A stretch of 64,000 nucleotides of DNA from Geoglobus ahangari (GTDB lineage Archaea > Halobacteriota > Archaeoglobi > Archaeoglobales > Archaeoglobaceae). A model generated the notes under the pieces. That model made no database searches. It saw only the letters and a program-made list of their open reading frames with translations, and was not told the DNA's origin. This document shows, one piece after another, positions 52,010 through 60,607 of this stretch (position 1 is its first letter; each line of letters opens with the position of its first letter). The position numbers and the translations under genes are program-made. The stretch is from positions 1,488,001 through 1,552,000 of the forward strand of contig NZ_CP011267.1 in the NCBI RefSeq assembly GCF_001006045.1. The letters run 5' to 3'.

Positions 52010-52939
52010 ATGGGCAGGGTTTTCTTGATAGGCATCGCCGGAGACAGCGGCTCGGGCAAGACCACATTTGCAGAGGGAATAAGGAGGATGTTCCCCGGCA
52101 GGGTTTCGGCGCTAAGCATGGACGACTACCACACCCTATCCCGGAGGGAGAGGATTGAGAGGGGAATAACGCCTCTCAACCCGGAGATGACTGATCTCGG
52201 ACTTTTCAGAGAGCACCTGCTGAAGCTCAGGAGCGGAAAGCCCATCGAGAAGCCCGTTTACGACCACTCCACCGGAGAAATAAGGTGCTGCGAGAGGTTT
52301 GAGCCAAGTGAGATCGTAATAGCCGAGGGACTCCACACCCTTTACGAGGGGCTGAACGAGCTCTACGATTACAGGATATTTGTGGATCCTGCCAGAGAGA
52401 TCAAGAGGAGGTGGAAGCTGAAGAGGGACGTTGAGGAGAGGGGCTATAGGAGGGAGGACGTCATCAGGGAGATAATCCAGAGGGAGCCAGACTACAAGAG
52501 GTACGTGGACTTCCAGAAGATCTACGCAGACACGATCGTGAAGATCTACCCCAGCATGCTGAGGAGCTCGGAGAGGATAGCCTACCTGTCCTCTCAGGAG
52601 GAGATGTACCGCGTGAGGCTCGTGTTCACGAACCTCTCTGTGAGCATGAAGCATGTCGGCCTGAAGCTGGACCTCTCGAGGATGATCAAGGCCGGAGAGA
52701 GGGACTTCGCCATATCCTTCTTCTCGGACTACTACCACGGAAAGAGGGCGAGCTTCATAGACGTGGATGGATTTCTGAGCGTGGAAATATTCGAGTCACT
52801 CCTCGACGTGCTGAGGGATGAGACTGGAGAGGAGCTGAAATGGGATGTGGGGGAGTACGCGAGCTCTACAGAGGTTGCGAAGCTGATGATCTGCTGGAAC
52901 CTCGTTGAGGTGATGAAGTCGAGGAGTAACGAAGGATGA
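52010..52939 (+). CDS. prk: Phosphoribulokinase / uridine kinase family
   Basis: 309 residues: P-loop GIAGDSGSGKTTFAEGI, the DDYH motif in SMDDYHTLSR, phosphoribulokinase-like PLNPEMTDLGLFREHLLKLR, KPVYDHSTGEI and EGLHTLYEGLNELYDYRIFV. The archaeal type phosphorylates ribulose 5-phosphate for a reductive hexulose-phosphate pathway with Rubisco. Uridine kinase is the alternative. The C-terminal third (about 205-309) is an extra domain typical of phosphoribulokinases. No Rubisco gene is in the window. Confidence 0.8.
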   Translation: MGRVFLIGIAGDSGSGKTTFAEGIRRMFPGRVSALSMDDYHTLSRRERIERGITPLNPEMTDLGLFREHLLKLRSGKPIEKPVYDHSTGEIRCCERFEPSEIVIAEGLHTLYEGLNELYDYRIFVDPAREIKRRWKLKRDVEERGYRREDVIREIIQREPDYKRYVDFQKIYADTIVKIYPSMLRSSERIAYLSSQEEMYRVRLVFTNLSVSMKHVGLKLDLSRMIKAGERDFAISFFSDYYHGKRASFIDVDGFLSVEIFESLLDVLRDETGEELKWDVGEYASSTEVAKLMICWNLVEVMKSRSNEG

Positions 52940-54439
52940 TTAGTCTTTTCCATCCTCAATGCTCACGAGCTCCTCATCTATCTCCCTGATGACCTTTTCT
53001 CCAACCTCCTCGCTGATTATTCCCTTTCTGACCAGCTCGCTGACCGCACTCCTCTCCACCTCGAGGACTTCCCTCCACACCTTCCGGTACTCCTCCTCCC
53101 TTATGTCCTCCCGGCTCAGAACCTCTGAGACCTTGGCCTTGAGCCTCTGCTCAACCTTCTCCAGCTCGTCGATGACATGGCTTGCGATCTCGTGATCCAC
53201 CTCACCCTTCGACGCCATCCTGTTCAGCTCCTCAACCGCTCTTCTAATCGAGAACAGCCTCGCTCTGAGCTCCTCGTATTCGGCCTTGCTCTCGTCCCTC
53301 CTGAAAACCCTTCTTGCATAAATGTCGAGGCTGAGCCCCTGAACCACAAGCGAGAATATCACCACTCCGAAAACCATCGAGACTATCTCTTCCCTCATGG
53401 GGCCGCTGTAGCTCAGCGCCAAGGCAACAGGGATGGTTCCGTGCAGTCCTCCCCAGAAGACCACGTTCTGCCAGGACAGCCTCATCCTCAGGGCGGAGAG
53501 GATTGGGTAGACAACGACCGCCCTGCCAGCCAGAACCGCGAGTATGGCGATGGCGATAAGGTCTGCATGCTCTGAGAGCCTGTAAACTGGAGTGTCGAGG
53601 CCTATAAGAATGAAGACGAGGGAGTTCACGATGAATACTACCGCGCTCCAGAAGTTCACAAGCGTTATCCTCGTTGTTGGTGACATTGAGAACTCCGTTC
53701 CGTAGTTGCCGACTATAAGGCCTGCCGTGACCACCGCGATGACTCCCGAGACTCCGAAAGCCTCGGCGATTAGAAAGGTTCCGAAGGCCAGTATGACTGT
53801 GAGCGTAACCTCGATGAGGGCATCGTCTATGTGGGCGAGGAGCCTGTAGGCTGAATAGCCCAGCAGAAATCCGACCACTGCTCCTCCGATGCACACAAAG
53901 AAGAACTCAGCGATCCCCTGCCATACCGACGTGCTCCCGGCCAGCATTCCGAGGAGTATTGAGTATATGACGACGGCGGTGCCATCGTTTATTATGCTCT
54001 CGCCCTCCATTATCGTCGTAAGTCTCTTGGGAGCCCCGAGCTTCTTGAACGTTGCGAGCACCGAGACCGGGTCTGTGGGAGAGACCATAGCGGCGAATAT
54101 CAGGGCGAGCAGAATTGGGATACCGGAAAGGCTTGCTATGTAGCCTGCGACAAGTATCGAGATTAGGAGGCCGAGGGTTGCGAGGGCAAGGATGGGCTTG
54201 GCGTTTCTCCTAAGCTCGCCTATGTCCATCGCCAATGCTCCCTCGAAAAGCAGGGGCGGGAGGATGAGGGTGAACACGAGCTCCTCTGTGAGCTGGATTG
54301 GAGGAAAGAGGCCGGAAAGCCCCACAGCGATGCCCACGAGCACAAGGGCGATGGTGTATGGAAAGCGGACGTACTTTACCCCGGTTGCTATCAGGATGGC
54401 TATGAGAAGCAGGGAGAGGAGTTCGGCGAGCAGCTCCAT
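52940..54439 (-). CDS. Na+/H+ antiporter (CPA1/NhaP-like)
   Basis: 499 residues: about 12 membrane segments to residue 390 including FAAMVSPTDPVSVLATFKKLG and the ND-type pair in GESIINDGTAVVIYSILLG, then a cytoplasmic coiled-coil tail of about 110 residues (EELRARLFSIRRAVEELNRM, KAKVSEVLSREDIREEEYRKV). Exchanges sodium for protons. Its 3' end lies against the phosphoribulokinase gene, convergent. Confidence 0.92.
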   Translation of the reverse strand: MELLAELLSLLLIAILIATGVKYVRFPYTIALVLVGIAVGLSGLFPPIQLTEELVFTLILPPLLFEGALAMDIGELRRNAKPILALATLGLLISILVAGYIASLSGIPILLALIFAAMVSPTDPVSVLATFKKLGAPKRLTTIMEGESIINDGTAVVIYSILLGMLAGSTSVWQGIAEFFFVCIGGAVVGFLLGYSAYRLLAHIDDALIEVTLTVILAFGTFLIAEAFGVSGVIAVVTAGLIVGNYGTEFSMSPTTRITLVNFWSAVVFIVNSLVFILIGLDTPVYRLSEHADLIAIAILAVLAGRAVVVYPILSALRMRLSWQNVVFWGGLHGTIPVALALSYSGPMREEIVSMVFGVVIFSLVVQGLSLDIYARRVFRRDESKAEYEELRARLFSIRRAVEELNRMASKGEVDHEIASHVIDELEKVEQRLKAKVSEVLSREDIREEEYRKVWREVLEVERSAVSELVRKGIISEEVGEKVIREIDEELVSIEDGKD

Positions 54440-54475
54440 GAAGAGTCTCGTATTTGGAGAAGATAAAGGAAGCGG

Positions 54476-55117
54476 TTACCCGTGCTCCTCCATTTCGAGG
54501 TTCGCACCGACCTTGAAGTAGACCGTTCCCGGCTGGATGTAGGGGACTATGCTCTGAATCACGTTGAGCTCGTAAACCTCCTCTCCGAAGCTGAAGACAT
54601 TGTCCATCTTCCTGATGTGGATTGCCACGTCGAACATCCCGGAGATCGTGGCTATCTCGCCGTTGCTGTAGCTCTTCCACGCTGTGAACGCGATAATCTT
54701 CAGGTCGTCTCCTATGCTCTCGATGATCCTGAAGAACATCTTCTGGTAGTCCTCAACGATTATCTTCAGCAGCCCCCTGCACAGGATGATGAGCGTCCCC
54801 CTGAGCCCCTTTATGTACTCCGTGAGCTCGTCGATCTGGTTGTAGGAGAACGCCACGTCTCCGTCTCCATTTCCCGACAAATTCAGAGTCACTATTCTGG
54901 CCTTGCTCAGATCAACATCCGTGTGGGCTGAGATCTCCCGGAGCGTTTTCATCACGGGGTTGGATATGGCGAGAATCGTCAGCTCGCCCTCGGTCTCGTT
55001 CAGAATCCTCTTGAAGATGGAGAGCGCCGGGTATATGTTCTCGTAGAATATCACCGTGTTGTGGTTGTCCTTCACGAGCGCGTCGATGAGGTCGGCTCCC
55101 GTGGCAATCATCATCAT
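54476..55117 (-). CDS. Degenerate RecA/KaiC-like protein
   Basis: 213 residues, alternating strands and helices (NTVIFYENIYPALSIFKRIL, LTILAISNPVMKTLREIS, KGLRGTLIILCRGLLKIIVED) but without a Walker A. It looks like an inactive RecA/KaiC-like domain; function unknown. Leaderless from TTATAC at about 55140-55147; three ATG codons in tandem (55117, 55114, 55111) make the exact start uncertain. Confidence 0.5.
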   Translation of the reverse strand: MMMIATGADLIDALVKDNHNTVIFYENIYPALSIFKRILNETEGELTILAISNPVMKTLREISAHTDVDLSKARIVTLNLSGNGDGDVAFSYNQIDELTEYIKGLRGTLIILCRGLLKIIVEDYQKMFFRIIESIGDDLKIIAFTAWKSYSNGEIATISGMFDVAIHIRKMDNVFSFGEEVYELNVIQSIVPYIQPGTVYFKVGANLEMEEHG

Positions 55118-55179
55118 GATTGTAATTTGAGGTTTACCGTATAAATTTCTTTCGCATGAAAGGTTTGTTTTAATCGGCG

Positions 55180-55974
55180 TTAATCGAACCTTCTGAAGGC
55201 TATACCCGCATAGCCAACAACGTAGCTCTTGTCAGCAACATCTCCGCTCGTGGAGTAGTGCACGAGCCTTGCACTGGCTCCAAAGTGCTTGGCCACGAGC
55301 ATCGCAACGGCAATGGGCCCGTACCCGCAGACGCTGGCCTGCATGTCGTATATCGTCCTGTAGAACTTCCCGACGTCCATGCTCTCTATCGCCCTTATCA
55401 CGACCTCATCCTTCCTCCTGCACTCCTCGTCTGGCAGGTAGTGGTGCATGTCGCTTGACGCCACAATCGCGAAGCTCCTGCCGGTCTCCTCGTACGCCTT
55501 TATGATCTCCTCCGCGACCTCCCTCGCGCTCTCCTCGTCCTGCAGCCCCATGCAGATCGCCACGATCCTGAAGTCCCTGTGCAGGTACTGCAGAAACGGG
55601 ATCTGCACCTCGAGGCTGTGCTCCTCCGCGAAGGCCATCTCGTCAGGCACAACAGCTACCTTCGGCATCGCCTCGATGAACTCCTCGTCCGGCTCGACGA
55701 CGCCGAGGGGGGTCATCCACTCGTCTCTGGAAACAGCCACCGGCATCCCGAAGCCCGTGTGGTTGGGGCCGATGACTATGAACGTCTCGACATCCGGCAG
55801 GAGGGAGTGAACTCTGCCTGCAGTCCTGCCGGAGTACATGTAGCCGGCATGGGGGGAGACTATCGCAATCACGTCCTCGTCCTTCATCCCCTTCTCCGTG
55901 AACTCACCGAGCATTGCGAGGAGTGATTCGGGGTTCGAGGGATAGAATGAGCCTGCAAACTTCGGGTACCTCAT
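55180..55974 (-). CDS. MEMO family protein (AmmeMemoRadiSam system B-like)
   Basis: 264 residues. The family residues are visible in SPHAGYMYSGRTAGRVH, GPNHTGFG, EEHSLEVQIPFLQYLH and SSDMHHYLPDEE; the three His residues plus Asp are the metal-like site of MEMO1, related to class III dioxygenases. Some family members occur with AMMECR1 and radical SAM partners, which are not adjacent here. Molecular activity unknown. Confidence 0.9.
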   Translation of the reverse strand: MRYPKFAGSFYPSNPESLLAMLGEFTEKGMKDEDVIAIVSPHAGYMYSGRTAGRVHSLLPDVETFIVIGPNHTGFGMPVAVSRDEWMTPLGVVEPDEEFIEAMPKVAVVPDEMAFAEEHSLEVQIPFLQYLHRDFRIVAICMGLQDEESAREVAEEIIKAYEETGRSFAIVASSDMHHYLPDEECRRKDEVVIRAIESMDVGKFYRTIYDMQASVCGYGPIAVAMLVAKHFGASARLVHYSTSGDVADKSYVVGYAGIAFRRFD

Positions 55975-56011
55975 AGTTGTTAAATATGCTGGATTCTAAA
56001 TAAACGTTGTC

Positions 56012-56902
56012 ATGAGAGTTGGTGTCGTCGTCAACCCGAGGGCGGGGAGAGGTGCTGATGCTGAGCTTGTGAGGAGTGTGGTGGAGCGCCTGAGGCCAGA
56101 GAGGGTTCTTGCCGGCCAGGACGATCTCGGGGCGAGGTATCTGGATTCCTCAGAGATCATCGAGGTTGAGAGAACTTTCGACAGGCATGACACAGTGAGG
56201 CTCGTTAAGGCGATGGACGGGCTTGTGGACGTGATCGTGGTGTTTGGAGGGGACGGGACGATGAGCGATGCAGCGTCAGCATTTCCCGAGACACCGCTGC
56301 TCTGCATAGGCACAGGGACGACGAACGTGAGCCCCCTTCTGTGCCCGCCTGACTTCGATCCGAGCACGCTGGTAGAGGTGCCCTTCAGCGGCCTTTATGT
56401 CAGGGAGTTCGAGAGGGTTGCGTTCAACGACGTTGTTGCCGGCCCGACAATCCTCGCGACCGTTGATGGTAAGATCAGGGAGGTTGACGCCCTCGCATAC
56501 ATGCACGGAGAGGTGAAGCTTGGCAACCCCTCAAAGTTCTACGCCCGGGTATCTGCTGAGGGCCGAACCCTCGAGGGGGTTTACGGAAACATATTCATCT
56601 CGATGCTCGACTCGAGGTATTTGGGGAAGGGGATCTCCGGCGGAGCGTCGATATCTGCCTTCGTCGGCTTCAGCTGCCTCATAGCATGCCTCAGCCACAC
56701 TGTCGTTGTTGGCTCGATGAGCAAGGAATCCCTCAGGAGCATAGAGCCGATAAAAACCGAGACCCTGAGCTTCGACAGCTCTGCAAAGATGTACGCTGAA
56801 ACTGTTATCTCGGCCGATGGAAATCCGTTCACCCACTCTCAGGAGGTGGAGGTCGTCTACAAAAAAGATGTTGTCAGGGTTCTGAAGCCTCGACGACCTT
56901 AG
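56012..56902 (+). CDS. ATP-NAD kinase-like protein
   Basis: 296 residues: VVVNPRAGRGADAELV at the start, the phosphate-binding VVFGGDGTMSDAA and TTNVSP, the order of ATP-NAD/diacylglycerol kinase-like proteins (COG3199). The substrate is not certain: NAD, a lipid or another nucleotide. Its 3' end overlaps the copper chaperone gene tail to tail by 29 bases. Confidence 0.8.
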   Translation: MRVGVVVNPRAGRGADAELVRSVVERLRPERVLAGQDDLGARYLDSSEIIEVERTFDRHDTVRLVKAMDGLVDVIVVFGGDGTMSDAASAFPETPLLCIGTGTTNVSPLLCPPDFDPSTLVEVPFSGLYVREFERVAFNDVVAGPTILATVDGKIREVDALAYMHGEVKLGNPSKFYARVSAEGRTLEGVYGNIFISMLDSRYLGKGISGGASISAFVGFSCLIACLSHTVVVGSMSKESLRSIEPIKTETLSFDSSAKMYAETVISADGNPFTHSQEVEVVYKKDVVRVLKPRRP

Positions 56903-57080
56903 CCGAGTATCCAAACCTCTCGATGGCCTTTATGTACCTCTCAACGTCTCCGTCAACTTCGATCTCTGCAGACCTGAGGTCTATGGAAACAACCTTCGCA
57001 CCCTCCTTTGTCAGCACGTTTTTCACCGTCATCATGCACCCGTGGCAGGTAAGGCCAGACAGCTCGAGCTTAACCCTCAT
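56874..57080 (-). CDS. copZ: HMA-domain copper chaperone
   Basis: 68 residues, ferredoxin-like fold with the copper-binding CX2C in LTCHGCMMTVKN and the helix and strand pattern of CopZ/Atx1. ATG 57080 follows GAGGTGATTTG. Its position divergent to a TRASH-domain regulator (57177) indicates copper control. It may feed copper to a P-type ATPase that is not in this window. Confidence 0.88.
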   Translation of the reverse strand: MRVKLELSGLTCHGCMMTVKNVLTKEGAKVVSIDLRSAEIEVDGDVERYIKAIERFGYSAKVVEASEP

Positions 57081-57090
57081 CAAATCACCT

Positions 57091-57165
57091 CGAAACGAAT
57101 TTCGCGTTGAAAGTTATATACCTCTCTTTTAACCCGGTGTTAGAAAAGTAAATAAGATTGCTAAC
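57091..57165. promoter_or_regulatory. Divergent copper-gene intergenic region with two inverted repeats
   Basis: CGAAA-CGAA-TTTCG (57091-57104) lies near the copper chaperone start. GTTAG (57139-57143) and CTAAC (57161-57165), 17 bases apart, lie just before the regulator start at 57177. Each is a possible binding site for the TRASH regulator. Confidence 0.4.
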
Positions 57166-57176
57166 AAAGTGACTTC

Positions 57177-57701
57177 ATGAAGCTGGACGAGTACGACATG
57201 AAGATCCTCGACCTGCTCTCAGAGAACTCCCGCCTGAGCTACAGCGAGATAGGGAAGATCCTCGGGCTTGCGAGGCAGACCGTCAAGTCCAGAATAGAGA
57301 GGCTCGAGAAGGAGGGAATCATAGAGAAGTACACGATCAAGATATCTCCTGCAATAGACACCAGAAAGACGTTCTTTCTGCTGATAGAAAGCGAGAACAT
57401 GCCGGACGAGTTCCCAGAGGTCTACAGGGTTGGGAAAGACAGGTATCTTGTCAAGGCGGTCATCGCAACCCCCGACTCGCTTTCTGAGTATGCGAGGAGG
57501 TACAAAGTAGTGGAGATCTTGCCGGTCATAGAGTACAGGCAGGGGAAGATGACGGAGGGGATGGAGGTTGTTTTCAGGTGCGATTACTGCGGCAAGGAGC
57601 TCAGGGAGAAGCCGATAGTCTACAAGAGGCACAACAAGCTCTACGTCTTCTGCTGTCCAACCTGCCTCGACATGTTCAGGGAGTCAAATTACGATGGATA
57701 A
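57177..57701 (+). CDS. Lrp-like HTH regulator with TRASH metal-binding domain
   Basis: 174 residues. An AsnC/Lrp-like winged helix (DMKILDLLSENSRLSYSEIG, LARQTVKSRIERLEKEGII) is followed by a middle domain and a C-terminal TRASH domain with CDYCGKEL and FCCPTCLDMFRES, the cysteine pattern of copper-sensing archaeal regulators. It probably controls the divergent copper chaperone. Copper as the ligand is inferred from the neighbour. Confidence 0.85.
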   Translation: MKLDEYDMKILDLLSENSRLSYSEIGKILGLARQTVKSRIERLEKEGIIEKYTIKISPAIDTRKTFFLLIESENMPDEFPEVYRVGKDRYLVKAVIATPDSLSEYARRYKVVEILPVIEYRQGKMTEGMEVVFRCDYCGKELREKPIVYKRHNKLYVFCCPTCLDMFRESNYDG

Positions 57702-57731
57702 TATTTTATACTTCCGGGATGAATGGACTAC

Positions 57732-58292
57732 ATGTTTTTTGAGATCGAGGAAATCAAGCGAAAGCGAAAGAAGCTCGGCATAACCCAGAAGAAGCTGGCC
57801 GAGCTCGTCGGTGTCAGCCAGCCGCTGATAGCGAGGATTGAAAGCGGTGACCTCGATCCCAAGCTCTCACTCGTCAAAAGGATTTTTGAGGTTCTCGGCG
57901 AGCTTGAGGGGAAGGGCATTAACGCCCGCAGGATCATGAACTCTCCGGTCATCTCCGCCAGCCCGGATGACGGCCTTCTCGACGTCATAGACGTTATGAG
58001 GGAGAAGGGGATATCCCAGCTTCCCGTGATCAAGGACGGGTCAAATCTGGGCTGCATAACTGAGAGTTCGATACTGAAGGTCGTGATGATCCGGGGAATT
58101 GACGGGGCGGAGAACATGACGGTGAAGGACATCATGGAGGATCCCCTTCCGGAGATATCACCGAACGAGACGCTGGAGAGCATCTCGAAAATGCTTTTAA
58201 ATAACCCTGCACTACTCGTGGTCGAAAACGGTAAGATAGTGGGAATAGTGACGAAGCACGACGTCATGAAGGCGATGAGGGAAAGGGAATGA
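57732..58292 (+). CDS. XRE-family regulator with CBS pair
   Basis: 186 residues. An XRE helix-turn-helix (KLGITQKKLAELVGVSQPLI, RIESGDLDPKLSLVKRIF) is followed by two CBS domains (INARRIMNSPVISASPDDGL and VKDIMEDPLPEISPNETLE) that commonly bind adenine nucleotides. Start ATG 57732 fits the TATA box ATTTTATAC (about 57703-57711); ATG 57723 is the alternative. It overlaps the E1-like gene by four bases, so the two are one operon. Confidence 0.85.
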   Translation: MFFEIEEIKRKRKKLGITQKKLAELVGVSQPLIARIESGDLDPKLSLVKRIFEVLGELEGKGINARRIMNSPVISASPDDGLLDVIDVMREKGISQLPVIKDGSNLGCITESSILKVVMIRGIDGAENMTVKDIMEDPLPEISPNETLESISKMLLNNPALLVVENGKIVGIVTKHDVMKAMRERE

Positions 58293-58897
58293 ACATCGGG
58301 AAGATTTTCTGGCACGGGATGGCGGAGGAGGAGAAGATAGAGTACCTGAGCAAGTTCAGCGTCGCGGTAATAGGCAGCAGGATGCTCATGGAGCTGCTGT
58401 GGAGGGGAGGCGTTGGATGTGTGAGGTACATAGGGGACTTCATCACTCCAAACGACGCGAGGCTGGACTGCACGGTTGAGCCACTCGAGGCAAATGACTA
58501 TGATGTTGTTCACCCGATGAGCCCAGACTCGTGCGTGATAAGCTACCCGTTCCCGGACGACTACAGGGAGCTGAAGAGGCAGCTCAAGGGGATAGATGTG
58601 GTTGTTGCGCACAAGCACATCGACATTGCGGCGAGAATTGCCGAGGAGCTCGGCTCACCCTTCATCCCGAACATAATCACCACGTTTCTGCCAGACGGTG
58701 TGAAGTACTGGGAGGTTGAGATGCCGAGGGTCAAGTTCGACCCCATATCCTACGCCCTGACATGCTCAATTCAGGCCGGGGAGATTCTTAGGATATTCAC
58801 GGGCTACCACATGCCGACAATTGCCCCAGAGGCCTACATCGTGGACACCCGCTCCCAGTACTACCTGAAGAAGGTGACGCTCAGGGTGAGAGAATGA
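58289..58897 (+). CDS. ThiF/E1-like nucleotide-binding fold protein
   Basis: 202 residues. FSVAVIGSRMLMELLWRGGVGC resembles the Rossmann nucleotide site of ThiF/E1 enzymes, with a diverged glycine pattern; a downstream Cys-rich zinc site of true E1 proteins is not seen. Its role is unknown: it may bind a dinucleotide, or act with the ubiquitin-like protein. It lies between a CBS regulator and the beta-RFAP synthase gene, with four-base overlaps on both sides. Confidence 0.45.
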   Translation: MNIGKIFWHGMAEEEKIEYLSKFSVAVIGSRMLMELLWRGGVGCVRYIGDFITPNDARLDCTVEPLEANDYDVVHPMSPDSCVISYPFPDDYRELKRQLKGIDVVVAHKHIDIAARIAEELGSPFIPNIITTFLPDGVKYWEVEMPRVKFDPISYALTCSIQAGEILRIFTGYHMPTIAPEAYIVDTRSQYYLKKVTLRVRE

Positions 58898-59841
58898 GGG
58901 TTCGCATCAGAACCCCCTCGAGAATCCACATTACCCTCATAGACCTCAACGGGGAAATCGGAAGAGTGGATGGCGGCGTGGGCCTGACCCTCGACTCCCC
59001 CGGAATAGAGCTCGTTGCGAGGGAGAGTGACGGGGTTGTTGTTAGGGGTGAGGGAGAGTCCCTCAAGAGGTTCGAGGACGTAGCAAAGATATTCGCCGAG
59101 AAATTTGGAAGGGGAATCGAGGTGGAAGTAAAGGAGAGCTATCCATCCCACATTGGACTCGGGAGCGGAACGCAGACGAGTTTGGCCGTGGGGGTTGCCT
59201 ACTGCAGGCTGTATGGAATCGACATGTCCCCGAGAGACGTTGCCGTGCTTACCGGCAGGGGTGGAACGTCTGGAATAGGGGTCGCGGCCTTCGAGAGCGG
59301 GGGGTTGATTGTAGATGGAGGTCACTCGAGAAGGGAAAAGCCTGGATTCTTGCCATCCTCCTTCAGCAGGGCGAGGCCCGCACCAGTCATCTCGAGGCTG
59401 GGCTTCCCGGAGGACTGGGACGTTTACCTCTTCATACCCGAGGGAAAGGGCTTCTACGGAATGAGGGAGAAGGATCTGTTCGAGAGGAACACCCCTCTGC
59501 CACTTGAGGAGGTCAGGGAGCTTTCGCACCTGATACTCATGAAGCTCCTCCCGTCTGTGGTAGAGCACGACTTGGATGGTTTCGCAGAGGCCGTTTACAG
59601 GATCCAGCACCTGGGCTTTAAGAGGGCGGAGGTCATGCAGTATGGTGACTTGATCTCCGGAGCCATAGAGGAGCTGAGGGAATACGGGGCGGTTGGCATG
59701 TCCTCCACGGGGCCGACCGTTTACTTCATCGGGGAGAAGGAAGGTGTGGAGGCCGGAAAGGCCTACTTCTCCGAGAGATGGGTGGATGTTGGCGTTGTGA
59801 AGACCAAGGCGAGGAACAGGGGGGCTGACGTTGAGGTATAA
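58894..59841 (+). CDS. Beta-ribofuranosylaminobenzene 5'-phosphate synthase
   Basis: 315 residues, GHMP-like fold: VRIRTPSRIHITLIDLNG, the phosphate loop SYPSHIGLGSGTQTSLAVG and GRGGTSGIGVAAFESGG. It joins PRPP with 4-hydroxybenzoate (or 4-aminobenzoate) in tetrahydromethanopterin synthesis. The enzyme was characterised from A. fulgidus, so this fits the organism. It overlaps the Nop5 gene by 11 bases. Confidence 0.92.
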   Translation: MRVRIRTPSRIHITLIDLNGEIGRVDGGVGLTLDSPGIELVARESDGVVVRGEGESLKRFEDVAKIFAEKFGRGIEVEVKESYPSHIGLGSGTQTSLAVGVAYCRLYGIDMSPRDVAVLTGRGGTSGIGVAAFESGGLIVDGGHSRREKPGFLPSSFSRARPAPVISRLGFPEDWDVYLFIPEGKGFYGMREKDLFERNTPLPLEEVRELSHLILMKLLPSVVEHDLDGFAEAVYRIQHLGFKRAEVMQYGDLISGAIEELREYGAVGMSSTGPTVYFIGEKEGVEAGKAYFSERWVDVGVVKTKARNRGADVEV

Positions 59842-60607
59842 CCTGTGGTTTGGTGTTTACGAGAACGGGAGGGTGGAGAAGAGCGGAGACCTGAGGAGGT
59901 CGTTCCTCAACGCGCACAACCCATCTCCCCTCCCATTCTCGGTGAGCGAGGTTGGTGCCGAGGTGTTTGGTGAGGAGTACTACCCGACGCTCAGGAAGGT
60001 AGCTATAAGCGTTGCCCAGATGCTCGTGGAGAAGGAGCTGAGGAGGGAGGACAGGTACGTAATAGCCCTCGTCAGAACCTTGGACGAGATAAACAACACC
60101 GCCAACCTGCTGGACGAGAAGCTCAGGGAGCTGAAGGAGGTCAAGGAGAGCGAGCTTGTTAGGGAGTTCGAGGAGAAGATTCTCGAGCTCAAGAGGTTCA
60201 GGGGAGAGATAGAGAGGGAGATAGAGGTTGTCATGAGGAAGATCGCACCCAACGTGAGCGAAATCGTTGGGGAGAAGATAGGGGCGAGGCTGCTTGAGAA
60301 GGCCGGGAGCCTGGAGAAGCTCGCGGAGATGCCTGCAAGCACGATACAGGTTATAGGTGCCGAGAAGTCGCTGTTCAAGGCGCTCGCGAGAATGAGGAAG
60401 GGGAGAAAGGCGAAGGTGCCGAAGCACGGAGTCATCTTCCAGCATCCGTTCATAAAAACCCTGCCCAAGAAGAAGAGGGGGAAGATGGCGAGGTTCATGG
60501 CCGGAAAGCTCGCGATAGCTGCGAGGATTGATTACTTCAAGGGAGAGTTGAATGAAAAGCTCGCTGAGGAGGTTAGGGGGAAGTATGAGCAGCTTTCAAG
60601 GAAGTGA
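59831..60607 (+). CDS. C/D box RNP protein Nop5
   Basis: 258 residues of the Nop5/56/58 family but short, as in Archaeoglobus. Coiled-coil region (about 80-145), NOP domain ending VIGAEKSLFKALARM, HGVIFQHPFIKTLPKKKRGKMARFMAGKLAIAARID. It holds fibrillarin on C/D guide RNAs. Start TTG 59831 is used because it opens at the family N terminus RYNLWFGVYENG. Overlaps fibrillarin by 23 bases. Confidence 0.92.
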   Translation: MRYNLWFGVYENGRVEKSGDLRRSFLNAHNPSPLPFSVSEVGAEVFGEEYYPTLRKVAISVAQMLVEKELRREDRYVIALVRTLDEINNTANLLDEKLRELKEVKESELVREFEEKILELKRFRGEIEREIEVVMRKIAPNVSEIVGEKIGARLLEKAGSLEKLAEMPASTIQVIGAEKSLFKALARMRKGRKAKVPKHGVIFQHPFIKTLPKKKRGKMARFMAGKLAIAARIDYFKGELNEKLAEEVRGKYEQLSRK

